The translations under genes and the position numbers were made by a program. From Heterodera schachtii (Eukaryota; Nematoda; Chromadorea; Rhabditida; Heteroderidae): a DNA stretch of 64,000 nucleotides. The notes under the pieces are model-generated. The model was not told the DNA's origin. It made no database searches and saw only the letters and a list, made by a program, of their open reading frames with translations. The first letter of the stretch is position 1, and each line of letters starts with the position of its first letter. Below, one piece after another: positions 1 through 7,247 of this stretch. The stretch is from assembly GCA_023374025.1 (NCBI GenBank), contig SIJG01000010.1, positions 2,450,198-2,514,197 on the forward strand, given 5' to 3'.

Positions 1-604
1 CCTCATTCTCCTGTTCATCAATGAACAAAAGGGGCCCTTTTGCACAATTTGAATGATGTGCATCCATGCCGTTCCTGTCCGCCTCCTGTTTGACCTGTTG
101 TCCAGCCTCATCATCATCATCATCACCATTGTCCTCTGCGGACAGCTCCACTTTCGGTGCGATGATTTCCGCTGTACCCCCCTGAATCTTCTTGATAAAA
201 AATTAAATAGCCGACACCAATTTAGAGCAAACCTGTTGTTGTTTCTGCTGCTGCTGCTGCTGCGTCGGTTCAATCTCACTGAATAGAGGCGGCGGCGCTG
301 CCGCCACTGTTTGTTCATCAGTCATAAAATCAATTTTCGTGTCAATGATGGCGGGAGTGTCATTTGGCGCTGCCGACATCTTTTCGTCAACAGCACTCGC
401 TGCCTCGGCAGCAGCCTCAGCTGCTGCTGACACATGAGCTTGCTCTTCAACCAACAACGACAACGGCATTGTGCGGGGAGGCGCCTCGCGCTGTTGGCGT
501 TGTTGACATTGATCGTGTGCAGCAGAGTCGGCGGCGGCGTCGTCGGTGTCTTTGACAGCGTTATGAACGTTGAACCGGAACATGTCCATTGAATGATTAT
601 TCAA
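1..604 (-). CDS. Leftward two-exon gene, N-terminal part, candidate start of Polinton DNA polymerase B
   Basis: A minus-strand reading frame starts with ATG at 604-602 and runs divergently from the packaging ATPase. Exon 1 (604-233, 124 codons) begins MNNHSMDMFRFNVHNAVKD and then becomes Ala-, Gln- and acid-rich. At 232-191 there is a 42-nt intron that begins GTTTGC and ends ATCAAG on the minus strand. Removing it keeps the frame (phase 0), while reading through hits a stop at about 203. Exon 2 (190-1) stays open to the window edge and is acidic, with a run of Asp near residues 150-155 and an ending LLFIDEQENE. No catalytic motif is visible. Polintons normally carry a protein-primed PolB with a long low-complexity N-terminus, and no PolB is seen elsewhere in the window, so the leftward gene is the natural candidate. 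That is inference from position; it could be another accessory gene. The intron call is good; the product is unsure. Confidence 0.5.
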
Positions 605-697
605 AAATTCGGAAGCTAAAATTTTTTTATATATGTCAATATGCGAGATGTGCGGGAGGGGGGGGGGGGATAAGTTGCTTTTTAATATGTATATATA
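605..697. promoter_or_regulatory. Divergent (bidirectional) promoter region
   Basis: Only 93 bp separate the ATGs of the leftward gene and the rightward ATPase. The interval has AT-rich stretches that could act as TATA-like elements on both sides: TTTTTTATATATG near 624-636 and TATGTATATATA near 686-696. Between them is a run of 12 G at 658-669. The divergent arrangement suggests that one control region serves an early (replication) and a late (packaging) gene. The promoter role is inferred from position and composition. Confidence 0.4.
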
Positions 698-1552
698 ATG
701 AGTACAAATGTCTTTTTAGATTATATTTTGGGACAAGAGCTAAACGGCATAATGAAGCAGCAGCAGCAACAGACAAAAGAGCAACCTCTCCGCCATCAAC
801 AAGCGCCCCCTGTTTTCAAGCATCCGTTCACAATGTGTGTGTCCGGGTGTACGGGCAGTGGCAAAACGAAATGGGTGTTGCGAATGTTGGCCAACCTGGA
901 CACCCTGGTCGCCCCCGCACACATTTCGGGTGTGCTCTACTGTTATGGGGAAGTGAATGAAGACGTGCTTCGATTGCAGCAATTGGAAACTGAGTCGGGG
1001 GAGGAGGAGGAGGAGGACAAGGGAGGTCAACCGCGGCGGCGCTGGGTCCGCCCCTGCCACGCGCTTCCCGATGAGGAGGCGGTGAAGCGGGCAGCCAAAG
1101 CGTGCGGCGGCAGACTGCTACTGGTGTTGGACGACCTGATGGTCGGCATGCGTGCCCCGTTCCTTGACCTGTTGTTCACCCGTGGTTCCCACAATTGGGG
1201 CGTCAGCGTTGTGTTGATCACACAGCATCTGTTCACGCGAGAGCTGCGCATCGCGCGCAACAACGCGCACTATTTGGTGCTGCTGAGGAACCCGGCAGGG
1301 GCGCTACAGGTTCGCTCACTGGGCATACAGCTGTTCCCGGGCCCGGGTGCACTGCACCATTTTCTGGAGGCCTATGATGACGCAACTGCGGACCCGTTTG
1401 GCTATCTTTTGATCGACATGCACCCCACCACACGGCCTCTGATGCGTCTCAAAACGCATATATACCCCGGGCAGCTGACCGTGGTGTACGCACCACGTGC
1501 ATCAGCAGCAACGGTAGCAACGACAAGCATGTTCAATGCGGAAGAACACTAG
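698..1552 (+). CDS. Polinton packaging ATPase (FtsK/HerA-type, A32-like)
   Basis: This gene of 284 codons encodes a genome-packaging ATPase of the FtsK/HerA superfamily, which in Polintons, adintoviruses and related viruses drives DNA into preformed capsids. The Walker A motif GCTGSGKT is at residues 50-57. The Walker B motif LLLVLDD is at 140-146, and the sensor-like segment VVLITQHLF follows at 171-179. The stretch RNNAHYLVLLRNPAG (about 187-201) matches the family pattern after the sensor. A short acidic low-complexity insert (about 98-110) sits between Walker A and B, and a Gln run lies near the N-terminus. The ATG at 698 follows an AT-rich promoter-like stretch. The frame is intact and no intron is needed. 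It is the first gene of the rightward series, and its stop at 1550-1552 overlaps the start region of the next frame. Confidence 0.93.
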   Translation: MSTNVFLDYILGQELNGIMKQQQQQTKEQPLRHQQAPPVFKHPFTMCVSGCTGSGKTKWVLRMLANLDTLVAPAHISGVLYCYGEVNEDVLRLQQLETESGEEEEEDKGGQPRRRWVRPCHALPDEEAVKRAAKACGGRLLLVLDDLMVGMRAPFLDLLFTRGSHNWGVSVVLITQHLFTRELRIARNNAHYLVLLRNPAGALQVRSLGIQLFPGPGALHHFLEAYDDATADPFGYLLIDMHPTTRPLMRLKTHIYPGQLTVVYAPRASAATVATTSMFNAEEH

Positions 1553-2017
1553 GGGCGTCAGGAGCCGCAACAACAGTAGCAGCAGCAGCAAAAGAAATCG
1601 ATTACAAAACAACAACAACAACAACAACCACCACAAAAACACAAAGGGCCAAGGCCGAGCAAATACATTTCGCGGAACCTTGCCTTTTTCAAACTGTTGA
1701 GCAAGTGTCGATCGGCACGCGGACGGGCCTATCGAAAGCTGGTCAGAAGTGCGACTGGTGAGCAACTGCTGTGTCTGGTGGAAAGTGCATTGAACATCCT
1801 ACGCTCCCGGGTGCCGCTTCGTGGAAAGCATTTGGACGGACTGCGTGCCCAGGCCCAGCACGTGCGTGCGCTCGTCCGAACCCGGAGTGGACACGGGGCA
1901 CGCCGAGTGCTGCTAAGACAACAAACGGGCAGGGGTGTGCCAGCGTTGGCCGGCCTCCTGGCCAGCGTCGTTCTGCCCCTAGTGGTTGATAAGCTGATCA
2001 AAAACCAGCAGCAGTAG
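1536..2017 (+). pseudogene. Short conserved Polinton basic protein with hydrophobic C-terminus, frame-disrupted
   Basis: The coding signal begins at an ATG at 1536 inside the end of the ATPase gene (MRKNTRGVRSRNN...), which is open in that frame to a TGA at 1698-1700. It continues in a second frame that is open from 1580 to 2017. The two frames overlap in a (CAA)n/(CAG)n-rich tract at about 1575-1640, so a one-base change there separates them. The second frame shows the family pattern: a helical region (ISRNLAFFKLL), the segment LVESALNILRSRVPL, a basic helix, LLRQQTGRG and a hydrophobic tail LAGLLASVVLPLVVDKL. Small proteins with this layout recur next to the ATPase in Polintons and adintoviruses and are thought to be virion-core or membrane-active components; the exact role is unknown. 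No ATG opens the second frame; the only start near its beginning is TTG at 1697, which would cut off conserved residues. Either the copy is damaged or the tract length is misread. Confidence 0.7.
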
Positions 2018-2058
2018 CAACAACCTCGACAACAAGAACAACAGCACTCATTGACAGA

Positions 2059-2391
2059 ATGAAGCACACAACGCGAATGTTGTTGGTGCCGGAAGAGATG
2101 TACCGCTCCCTGTTGTCAATGGCACCAAGTGCTGCGGCTGCAAGCGTGGCAACTGGTGCGGCTGCTGCTACCGATGCTTTGGGTATTACACCCACCACAA
2201 CACCAATTGAACACGTCACCAAACGCATGGCGCGCGTGGCGCGCACCGCACAGCAGCCAGCAGCGCGCGCATTGATGAACGACGATGAACGCCTGATCCA
2301 CTACCAGCAGGAGTACAAACGGTTCAAAAAGCTGTTGGCAGATGAGCAGGAACGACCGGCACCTGTCCGTCCTCAATCAGCTGCCGAATGA
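2059..2391 (+). CDS. Polinton virion-associated protein, N-terminal part (split from downstream frame)
   Basis: A 110-codon frame starts MKHTTRMLLVPEEMYRSLL and contains an Ala-rich stretch and then ERLIHYQQEYKRFKKLLADE. The combination of an N-terminal MxLVPEExY-type segment and a later YxxxLxxF-type helix is the pattern of a Polinton gene that commonly sits between the short basic protein and the integrase. In other elements the protein continues into a variable linker and a conserved C-terminal module. Here this frame stops at 2389-2391, and the conserved module continues in the next frame, which opens with an ATG at 2342. The two frames overlap by 50 bp. The possibilities are a one-base indel near 2360-2390, translational coupling of two products, or programmed frameshifting. 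The family function is not established; a structural or DNA-associated virion role is inferred from the neighbours. Confidence 0.6.
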   Translation: MKHTTRMLLVPEEMYRSLLSMAPSAAAASVATGAAAATDALGITPTTTPIEHVTKRMARVARTAQQPAARALMNDDERLIHYQQEYKRFKKLLADEQERPAPVRPQSAAE

Positions 2392-3337
2392 TCCGGCCTC
2401 AAAAGGGGTGTTGCGTGATGCGCTGACGGAGGCCGCCAAAACATTGCAACAACCACAGCAACAGCAACAAACACCTCCCTCCTTGACAAAGCGTCGCAGG
2501 CGTACAGCAGCAGCAGCAGCGGCGGTCCCTGCCCGGGCCGGTGTTCATTCAACGCCGCCAGTATCGCCACAGCCCCCCGCAGCAGCAATAGCAGCAGCAC
2601 CTCCACAACAACACCCAGAGCGGCAGCAGAACAAAGGCACCACTGGACAAAAAGGGAAAAGGAAACGAACCACCACCGCCACCACTGCCTCATCGTATAC
2701 GTCAGCAGCTTCTGGAGCAGAAGAAGAGCAACAACAATTACAGCAGCCGCAAGTTGCATCTACATCATCATCAACAGGCGCCGTCGTTGTTGCCGGAGCT
2801 CAGCGCCTGGGTGAGGCGGAGCAGCGACGAAAACAGCAGGCCCTTGACTACACGTCACGTCACGCGGGCACGCTGGGCATCGGTGATGGTCAGCAGGTGT
2901 ACAAGTTCATGAAAGGTGCATACCGTCCGATCAAAAACAGCAGTTTGCAAGCCGTACTCGCCTATCATTTTACATCTGCCCAACAACCACAACAACACCA
3001 TCGGCTCAAGCCCCCGCCCGGCTACCAAACGTTCATCGCTAACGCTAAACAGCATCCACAGCTGTCACACCTGCTATTCCCCACCTCCAGCACTAGCAGC
3101 ATCAGCGGTGAAGGACATGGGGGTGGTGGTGGTGGTGGTGGACGTGGGGGCATATTGACCAAACGCAAAAGCAGTAATGCCGCTGTTGTTGCTATTACCG
3201 CTACAAGGAAAGCAAGAGGGAAGAAAATTCGCGGAAGCGGCGCTTCTTCCGCGCTGCTGCTGCACACATTTAAAAAGGCGGCGCTTGGAAAGAAGCGGAT
3301 CGGTAGTGCTCTTTTGTTCAAGCCCCAACTTTGGTGA
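2342..3337 (+). CDS. Polinton virion-associated protein, C-terminal part with low-complexity linker
   Basis: This 331-codon frame overlaps the preceding one by 50 bp. It begins with a helical stretch (NDPASKGVLRDALTEAAKTL) that fits as the continuation of the upstream protein. A long Gln/Ala/Pro/Thr and Lys/Arg-rich disordered region follows (about residues 35-170). The most conserved module is at about residues 184-250: YKFMKGAYRPIKNSSLQAVLAYHF followed by PPGYQTFIANAKQHPQLSHLLF. In other Polintons a similar strand-plus-helix module of about 70 residues ends the protein encoded at this position. The last 80 residues here are Gly-, Lys- and Arg-rich and may bind nucleic acid. Whether this frame is translated from its own ATG at 2342 or as the distal half of one protein cannot be decided from sequence. 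Function is unassigned. Confidence 0.55.
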   Translation: MSRNDRHLSVLNQLPNDPASKGVLRDALTEAAKTLQQPQQQQQTPPSLTKRRRRTAAAAAAVPARAGVHSTPPVSPQPPAAAIAAAPPQQHPERQQNKGTTGQKGKRKRTTTATTASSYTSAASGAEEEQQQLQQPQVASTSSSTGAVVVAGAQRLGEAEQRRKQQALDYTSRHAGTLGIGDGQQVYKFMKGAYRPIKNSSLQAVLAYHFTSAQQPQQHHRLKPPPGYQTFIANAKQHPQLSHLLFPTSSTSSISGEGHGGGGGGGGRGGILTKRKSSNAAVVAITATRKARGKKIRGSGASSALLLHTFKKAALGKKRIGSALLFKPQLW

Positions 3338-3358
3338 CACACAACACTCACTCGAACA

Positions 3359-4685
3359 ATGAGAAAACTAAGCGTGAAAAATGCAAACAACAACAACAGC
3401 AACAACAAGAATGCAGAAGTGCAGGCCCAAAAACGTGAGCTGCTGATTGAAAAGGTGTTGGATGAGTTGTACAAGGACACGCGCTCCAATGCCGCGTTCA
3501 CCAGTGTGGAGCCGCTGCTGCTTGAGGCACGCCGACAGCACCCCGGGCGAGGCATCAGCCGGGCCGAGGTGCGTCGTTATTTGGCCCGCCAGCGCGTGTA
3601 CACTCTACACCGTCGGGCTGTCCGTCGTTTTCGTCGTCTGCCGACGCTTGCGTCAGGTCTGCATACCGATTGGCAAGCGGATCTGGCCGACTTCACAGCG
3701 CTGAAGCGGCACAATCGCGGCCACGCGTACCTGTTGGTGTGCGCGGACACATTGAGCCGTCAGCTGTTTGTGGAGCCGGTGAAGAGCAAGCGCTCCTCGG
3801 ACATTGTTCAAGCTTTTGAGAAAATATTCCGCCGGGTTGGCTATGTGCCATGGAAGCTGATGACGGACCAGGGCAAAGAGTTCACCGCCGCCCCAGTGCA
3901 ACGCTTTTTGGCCGACCAAGAGGTGCAACACCATTGCATGCACACCTCACCCCAGTGGCATGCCGGAATTGCGGAGCGTGCCATCAGAAGCATCAAGGTT
4001 TACCCGAAACGACAATTTTTTCTTTTTCGTTGTCCATCATGTGCAACAAACATTTAAGGAAAGGCTGTACCGCTACTTTACCCATCGCGGCGCAAAGTGT
4101 TGGACAGGCGTCATACAGCACATTGTGACCGCACTGAACGGGTCGCCGAACCGTGCGCTGTTCGGCCTCAGGCCCAGCGACATTAATTTTGGCAACGCGG
4201 AGCGCGTACGACGCAACCAGCTGGAGCGATTAGATGCCGGCCAACAGCAGCGACAAAGCCCACGCGCCCGACCCCCTTTCCGTGTGGGGGACCGTGTGCG
4301 TATTGAAAAACACAAGCACGTGTTCAAAAAGGGATACCTGCCTCGCTTCACTGACGAATTGTTCACGGTGGCAGAGGTACGCACATCACGACTGCCGATC
4401 ACCTACAAGCTGCGGGATGACGACGGTGAACTGCTCACCGGCTGGTTCTATGCGCAGGATTTGTGCCTTGTGCTCAAGCCTCCACCTCCGCTACGGTCAA
4501 AAAGGGATGAACCCATTGCTGACAAAGCGGGAGCTGCTGATTCTGCTACCGTAGGGCCTGTGTACGACATTGAACGTGTGCTGAGAAGGCGGAGAGGGCG
4601 CGACGGCGCGGAGCACTGCTTCGTCAAATGGAAGGGCTATTCAGTTGCGCATAACAGCTGGATTCCGGCCACATCAATCATATAA
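3359..4685 (+). CDS. Polinton integrase (retroviral-like DDE) with C-terminal chromodomain, two exons
   Basis: Exon 1 is 3359-3997 and exon 2 is 4059-4685, separated by a 61-nt intron (GTTTAC...TTTAAG, phase 0). The product is about 421 aa. It catalyses insertion of the element and generates the target duplication. The catalytic triad is D108 (WQADLADF), D170 (LMTDQGKEF) and E206 (GIAERAIR), giving the exact D-35-E spacing. Upstream lies the Polinton-type N-terminal helical domain ending YTLHRRAVRRF rather than a classic HHCC finger. Exon 2 resumes with ERLYRYFTHRGAK and IVTALNGSPNRALF, as expected just after the catalytic Glu. An SH3-like segment follows (FRVGDRVRIEK, YKLRDDDGE). The last 45 or so residues are a chromodomain (YDIERVLRRRR, FVKWKGYSVAHNSWIP) that would read histone methyl marks for targeting. 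The spliced frame is intact. An Asn-rich run near the N-terminus reflects a CAA tract. Confidence 0.93.
3998..4058 (+). other. Integrase intron (61 nt)
   Basis: The interval has the donor AAG|GTTTAC, a T-rich centre (TTTTTTCTTTTTCG) and the acceptor CATTTAAG|GAA. Unspliced reading stops at 4055-4057. Splicing joins the catalytic Glu helix to the conserved RLYRYF segment in phase. The size and T-rich acceptor are like nematode introns; the AAG acceptor in place of CAG is a mild oddity. Confidence 0.85.
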
Positions 4686-4720
4686 TAAGCCGAGCAAATG
4701 GTACGGATTTACAAATACAA

Positions 4721-5179
4721 ATGACCACCTCTTCCTCCTCCTCCTTCTACATTGTGTTACCGTCCAACACACAGGTGGAGGGCAACCGTACAAACTCCTT
4801 TCGTGTGCGTCTGCCACGCAAACTTCAGTTCGGCTCACAATGGAGTGTGGGTTTGGCGGTGTTGTTGTACCCGCATTCATGGCCCTCACTGGGCACAACG
4901 GAAGAGCAATTTGTCCGCGTCGAATGGCAAACCGGGGAACAGGTGCGCATCCCGGTGCCGGCCAGCAATGTGCGAAATCCTACACAACTGCTGAACAGCT
5001 TGCACCACGCACTGGGCGAGGGCAGTGAGGAGCTGGCCAGCCGATTGCGTCAAATCCAGCTCAGCTACCATCAGCTGACCGGAGAGGCAGAGACAAGCGC
5101 CAAAAAGGAGGTGGAACGTCTCCTTTCGTTGGAGCAACAACAACAACAACCAACCAAGAAATCAGACCAAACGGATTGA
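4721..5179 (+). CDS. Polinton minor capsid (penton-like) protein, N-terminal frame
   Basis: The frame has 152 codons and starts MTTSSSSSFYIVLPSN. It contains the family signatures SFYIVLPSN, a RTNSFRVRLPRKL strand pair and WSVGLAVLLYPHSW, which identify the Polinton minor capsid protein, a homologue of adenovirus penton base that occupies capsid vertices. The N-terminal jelly-roll strands run to about residue 75, and a helical region (LLNSLHHALGEG, LASRLRQIQLSYHQL) follows. The frame ends in a Gln-rich tract and stops at 5177-5179, before the rest of the capsid fold. The continuation is in another frame from 5217. The frames overlap as open reading over the CAA-rich tract at about 5134-5180, so a single-base indel there would explain the split. 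It lies directly after the integrase, with 35 bp between the integrase stop and this ATG. Confidence 0.8.
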   Translation: MTTSSSSSFYIVLPSNTQVEGNRTNSFRVRLPRKLQFGSQWSVGLAVLLYPHSWPSLGTTEEQFVRVEWQTGEQVRIPVPASNVRNPTQLLNSLHHALGEGSEELASRLRQIQLSYHQLTGEAETSAKKEVERLLSLEQQQQQPTKKSDQTD

Positions 5180-5216
5180 GGAAGAAAAACAGCAACAACA
5201 ACAAAAATCTGATGAA

Positions 5217-5852
5217 ATGTCGAATCAACAGCAGCAGAATGAACAGCAAGAGGAATGGAAACGGACACAGTTCAATGCCCATTATCGTCGCACACTGGAC
5301 ACGCTTGTCGCTGAACGAATGGAGGAGGCGGAGCGCAATTTGTTGAACAAACATTTACCCTTGGGTCTGGAGCTGTGGGTGCAGTCATATCGCAAGGCAC
5401 GCCTGTCCTGCCGCTTCAGCTTTGACGTGGAGCAGCAACGGTTCCGACTGCAGATTGACCCGGTGCGCATCAAACAAGTGGAGATGTCCGAACAACTTGC
5501 CTACATACTCGGCTTCCACACGCGCCACCTGTCTGCACCGATGAGTGTGGCTCGCTACCAGCCGGACATGAAGGGCGGCGTCTCATCCTTCTACGTGTAC
5601 GCACCCGGACTCATTGAGCCGGTGATCATCGGTGACGTGTGCGTGCCGGTGCTGCGCATGGTCTGCATTCGGAGTGCACAACCGGACGACATGGTTGAAG
5701 AGGCGTACACCGCTGTTCAGTACCATCAGCTGATCACCAAAGAGATTGCCGAAATTTTCATTGAGATCAGAACTCCAACCGGTGCACTGATGCCCTTTCA
5801 ATACGGCACCTGCACGTTGACCCTTCATTTTCGGAAAACTCCATATTTTTGA
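5217..5852 (+). CDS. Polinton minor capsid (penton-like) protein, C-terminal frame
   Basis: This 211-codon frame carries the distal part of the penton-like protein. After a Gln/Glu-rich linker come a helix (YRRTLDTLVAERMEE) and strands such as LRCRFSFDV-like LSCRFSFDVEQQRFRLQI. The motif QLAYILGFHTRHL is typical of this family, and SSFYVYAPGLIEPVIIGD is a hallmark of Polinton minor capsids. The C-terminus PFQYGTCTLTLHFRKTPYF closes the jelly roll. The ATG at 5217 lies inside an open frame that extends upstream through the CAA tract to at least about 5134, so this ATG may not be a natural start. Family members are normally one protein of 350-400 residues, which is about the sum of the two frames here. 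The capsid-vertex function is inferred from the family. Confidence 0.82.
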   Translation: MSNQQQQNEQQEEWKRTQFNAHYRRTLDTLVAERMEEAERNLLNKHLPLGLELWVQSYRKARLSCRFSFDVEQQRFRLQIDPVRIKQVEMSEQLAYILGFHTRHLSAPMSVARYQPDMKGGVSSFYVYAPGLIEPVIIGDVCVPVLRMVCIRSAQPDDMVEEAYTAVQYHQLITKEIAEIFIEIRTPTGALMPFQYGTCTLTLHFRKTPYF

Positions 5853-5935
5853 GCACACACACACACACATATATTGTTTATTTGTTTTTCTTGCATTCAC
5901 ACCAGATTTATTTGTTTTTTGCGCGTCCAATAAAA

Positions 5936-6400
5936 ATGAACAGCGATGAGATTAACAAAATTTTGTCACGTTGCCACATCACTCGCCAACAGTATGTTGG
6001 CTGCTTCCCATGTGACCGAATCCCGTCCCATTCCTCTCCGATGCCACACTGTATGGTGGTGAATATGGACAAGGCCTCCGGTGGGGGGACCCACTGGGTG
6101 GCCATCTATGTTCAGTCGCCACACAGCGCTGACTACTTTGACTCCTTTGCGGACTGGCCACCCGCATCGGAGCACATACGTCGCTTCTTGGACCGACACT
6201 TCACCACCGTTCAACACAATGCTCGCTGCCTGCAGTCTGAGAGGTCGGCCAGCTGCGGAAAGCATGTGATCTACTTCCTGCATCACCGTTGTCGGGGGTG
6301 GACGCTGCGTCAGATCATTCAACACATTGACACGCAACGGACCGAGCCCGACCGTCTCGTCAGCGCCTTTGTCCGCACACATGTGTTTGGTGACCTTTGA
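5936..6400 (+). CDS. Adenain-like cysteine protease (capsid maturation)
   Basis: The product of 154 aa belongs to the adenovirus-type cysteine protease family (C5-like). It matures capsid precursors, probably including the pVI-like and major capsid precursors encoded next to it. The triad is visible: H53 in GGTHWVAIY, D69 in YFDSF and C107 in SASCGKHVIYF. Gln100 sits seven residues before the Cys, the same spacing as the oxyanion Gln in adenain. I chose the ATG at 5936 (MNSDEINKIL) because the longer in-frame reading upstream (from 5849) is a CA/AT-rich low-complexity leader with no family resemblance. The length fits the short Polinton proteases, which are smaller than the roughly 200-residue adenovirus enzyme. 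The frame is intact with no intron. Confidence 0.93.
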   Translation: MNSDEINKILSRCHITRQQYVGCFPCDRIPSHSSPMPHCMVVNMDKASGGGTHWVAIYVQSPHSADYFDSFADWPPASEHIRRFLDRHFTTVQHNARCLQSERSASCGKHVIYFLHHRCRGWTLRQIIQHIDTQRTEPDRLVSAFVRTHVFGDL

Positions 6401-6498
6401 TGGTGGAAAGAGACTCAAAAGAAGAAGAAGACGAAAAACATAAATAGACGAAAAATATGGAAAAGAAACATTTGCTGTGACACACAACACATACACAC

Positions 6499-7059
6499 AT
6501 GCACGTGGATTTCGACCCATTGGCGGTGGACTGGTCCCACTTTGCGGAACCGCCGCCACGCATGGACACCATGTTGATGAGTGGTGGAGGGAGTTCAATG
6601 GGTGGAGGGGGTGGTGGTGGAGCGGCGCCGTCATACCCCGTCTTCACCGGACTTCCCTATCAACGCGGAGCGGGCGGGATTGGCTCAATGTTTCGCAGCT
6701 TCCTTCGCTTCTTGGTGCCAATTGGTAGACAGGCGGGCGCGGCGATCGGTCGCCAGGGACTTGAGACCGGATCACGTGTACTCTCACAGATGCTTGAGGG
6801 GCGTAATGTGAAGGAGGCTATGACGGAGGAGGGACGTGCCGGACTTAAGAACTTGTTGGACAAGGCGGCGGACAATCTAAGCAGGCAGCGCTCCGCCGCA
6901 GCTGCTGCCACAACCAACCACGGGGGCGCTGGCAGAAGTGGTCGTGGTGGTGGTGGAGGACTGTTTGACTTTAAACGTTATCGCAAGATTGTGAGCAACA
7001 ACGACAACACAACAACAACCACAAACGCAAGTCGTCGTCATCATCAACAAACAACATAA
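6499..7059 (+). CDS. Polinton pVI-like amphipathic minor virion protein
   Basis: The product is 186 aa and is encoded between the protease and the major capsid protein, the usual place of this family. After an acidic N-terminus and a Gly run (residues 29-41) comes the conserved PVFTGLPYQRGAGGIG (47-62). An amphipathic helix FRSFLRFLVPIGRQAGAAIGRQ follows (about 65-86), then GLETGSRVLSQMLEGRNVKEAM (87-108). The Gly-Ile-Gly start plus an amphipathic helix resembles adenovirus protein VI, which is released by the protease and disrupts membranes. Homology to pVI is inferred from position and shape, not demonstrated. The C-terminus is Gly-, Asn- and Thr-rich and includes LFDFKRYRKIV. The frame is intact. 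Confidence 0.8.
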   Translation: MHVDFDPLAVDWSHFAEPPPRMDTMLMSGGGSSMGGGGGGGAAPSYPVFTGLPYQRGAGGIGSMFRSFLRFLVPIGRQAGAAIGRQGLETGSRVLSQMLEGRNVKEAMTEEGRAGLKNLLDKAADNLSRQRSAAAAATTNHGGAGRSGRGGGGGLFDFKRYRKIVSNNDNTTTTTNASRRHHQQTT

Positions 7060-7247
7060 AAAGGAATAAAAAACGGCGGACAAGCATCTTACAATCAACT
7101 GTTGGCCCATCACTGTCAACGCCAGCAGCAGCGATCACCGCCAAAACAAAAGGCGTTCGTTTTGACGCATTGGGTTCCTTCTGACCAAAGTGTGGTAGCA
7201 CATAAAAACAACAGCAACAACACAGCAAAAAAAAACAAAAGTAAAAA
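7060..7247 (+). other. Intergenic leader of the major capsid gene
   Basis: These 188 bp contain AATAAA (7073 region, AGGAATAAAAAACGG), which may be the poly(A) signal of the pVI-like gene. A CACATAAAAACAACAGC-type A-rich stretch lies just before the major capsid ATG. No coding pattern was seen in either strand. Confidence 0.3.

Noticed and set aside
740..1060. Minus-strand open frame of 106 codons opposite the ATPase
   Set aside because: It is a shadow of the GC-rich ATPase gene, with no family features of its own.
3022..3555. Minus-strand open frame of 177 codons spanning the 2342 gene and the integrase start
   Set aside because: It is rich in Leu and Pro runs that are reverse reading of CAA/GGT repeats. 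It crosses two conserved plus-strand genes.
5966..6634. Minus-strand open frame of 222 codons over the protease
   Set aside because: It lies opposite an intact protease with a complete catalytic triad and shows no recognisable domain, so it is a shadow.
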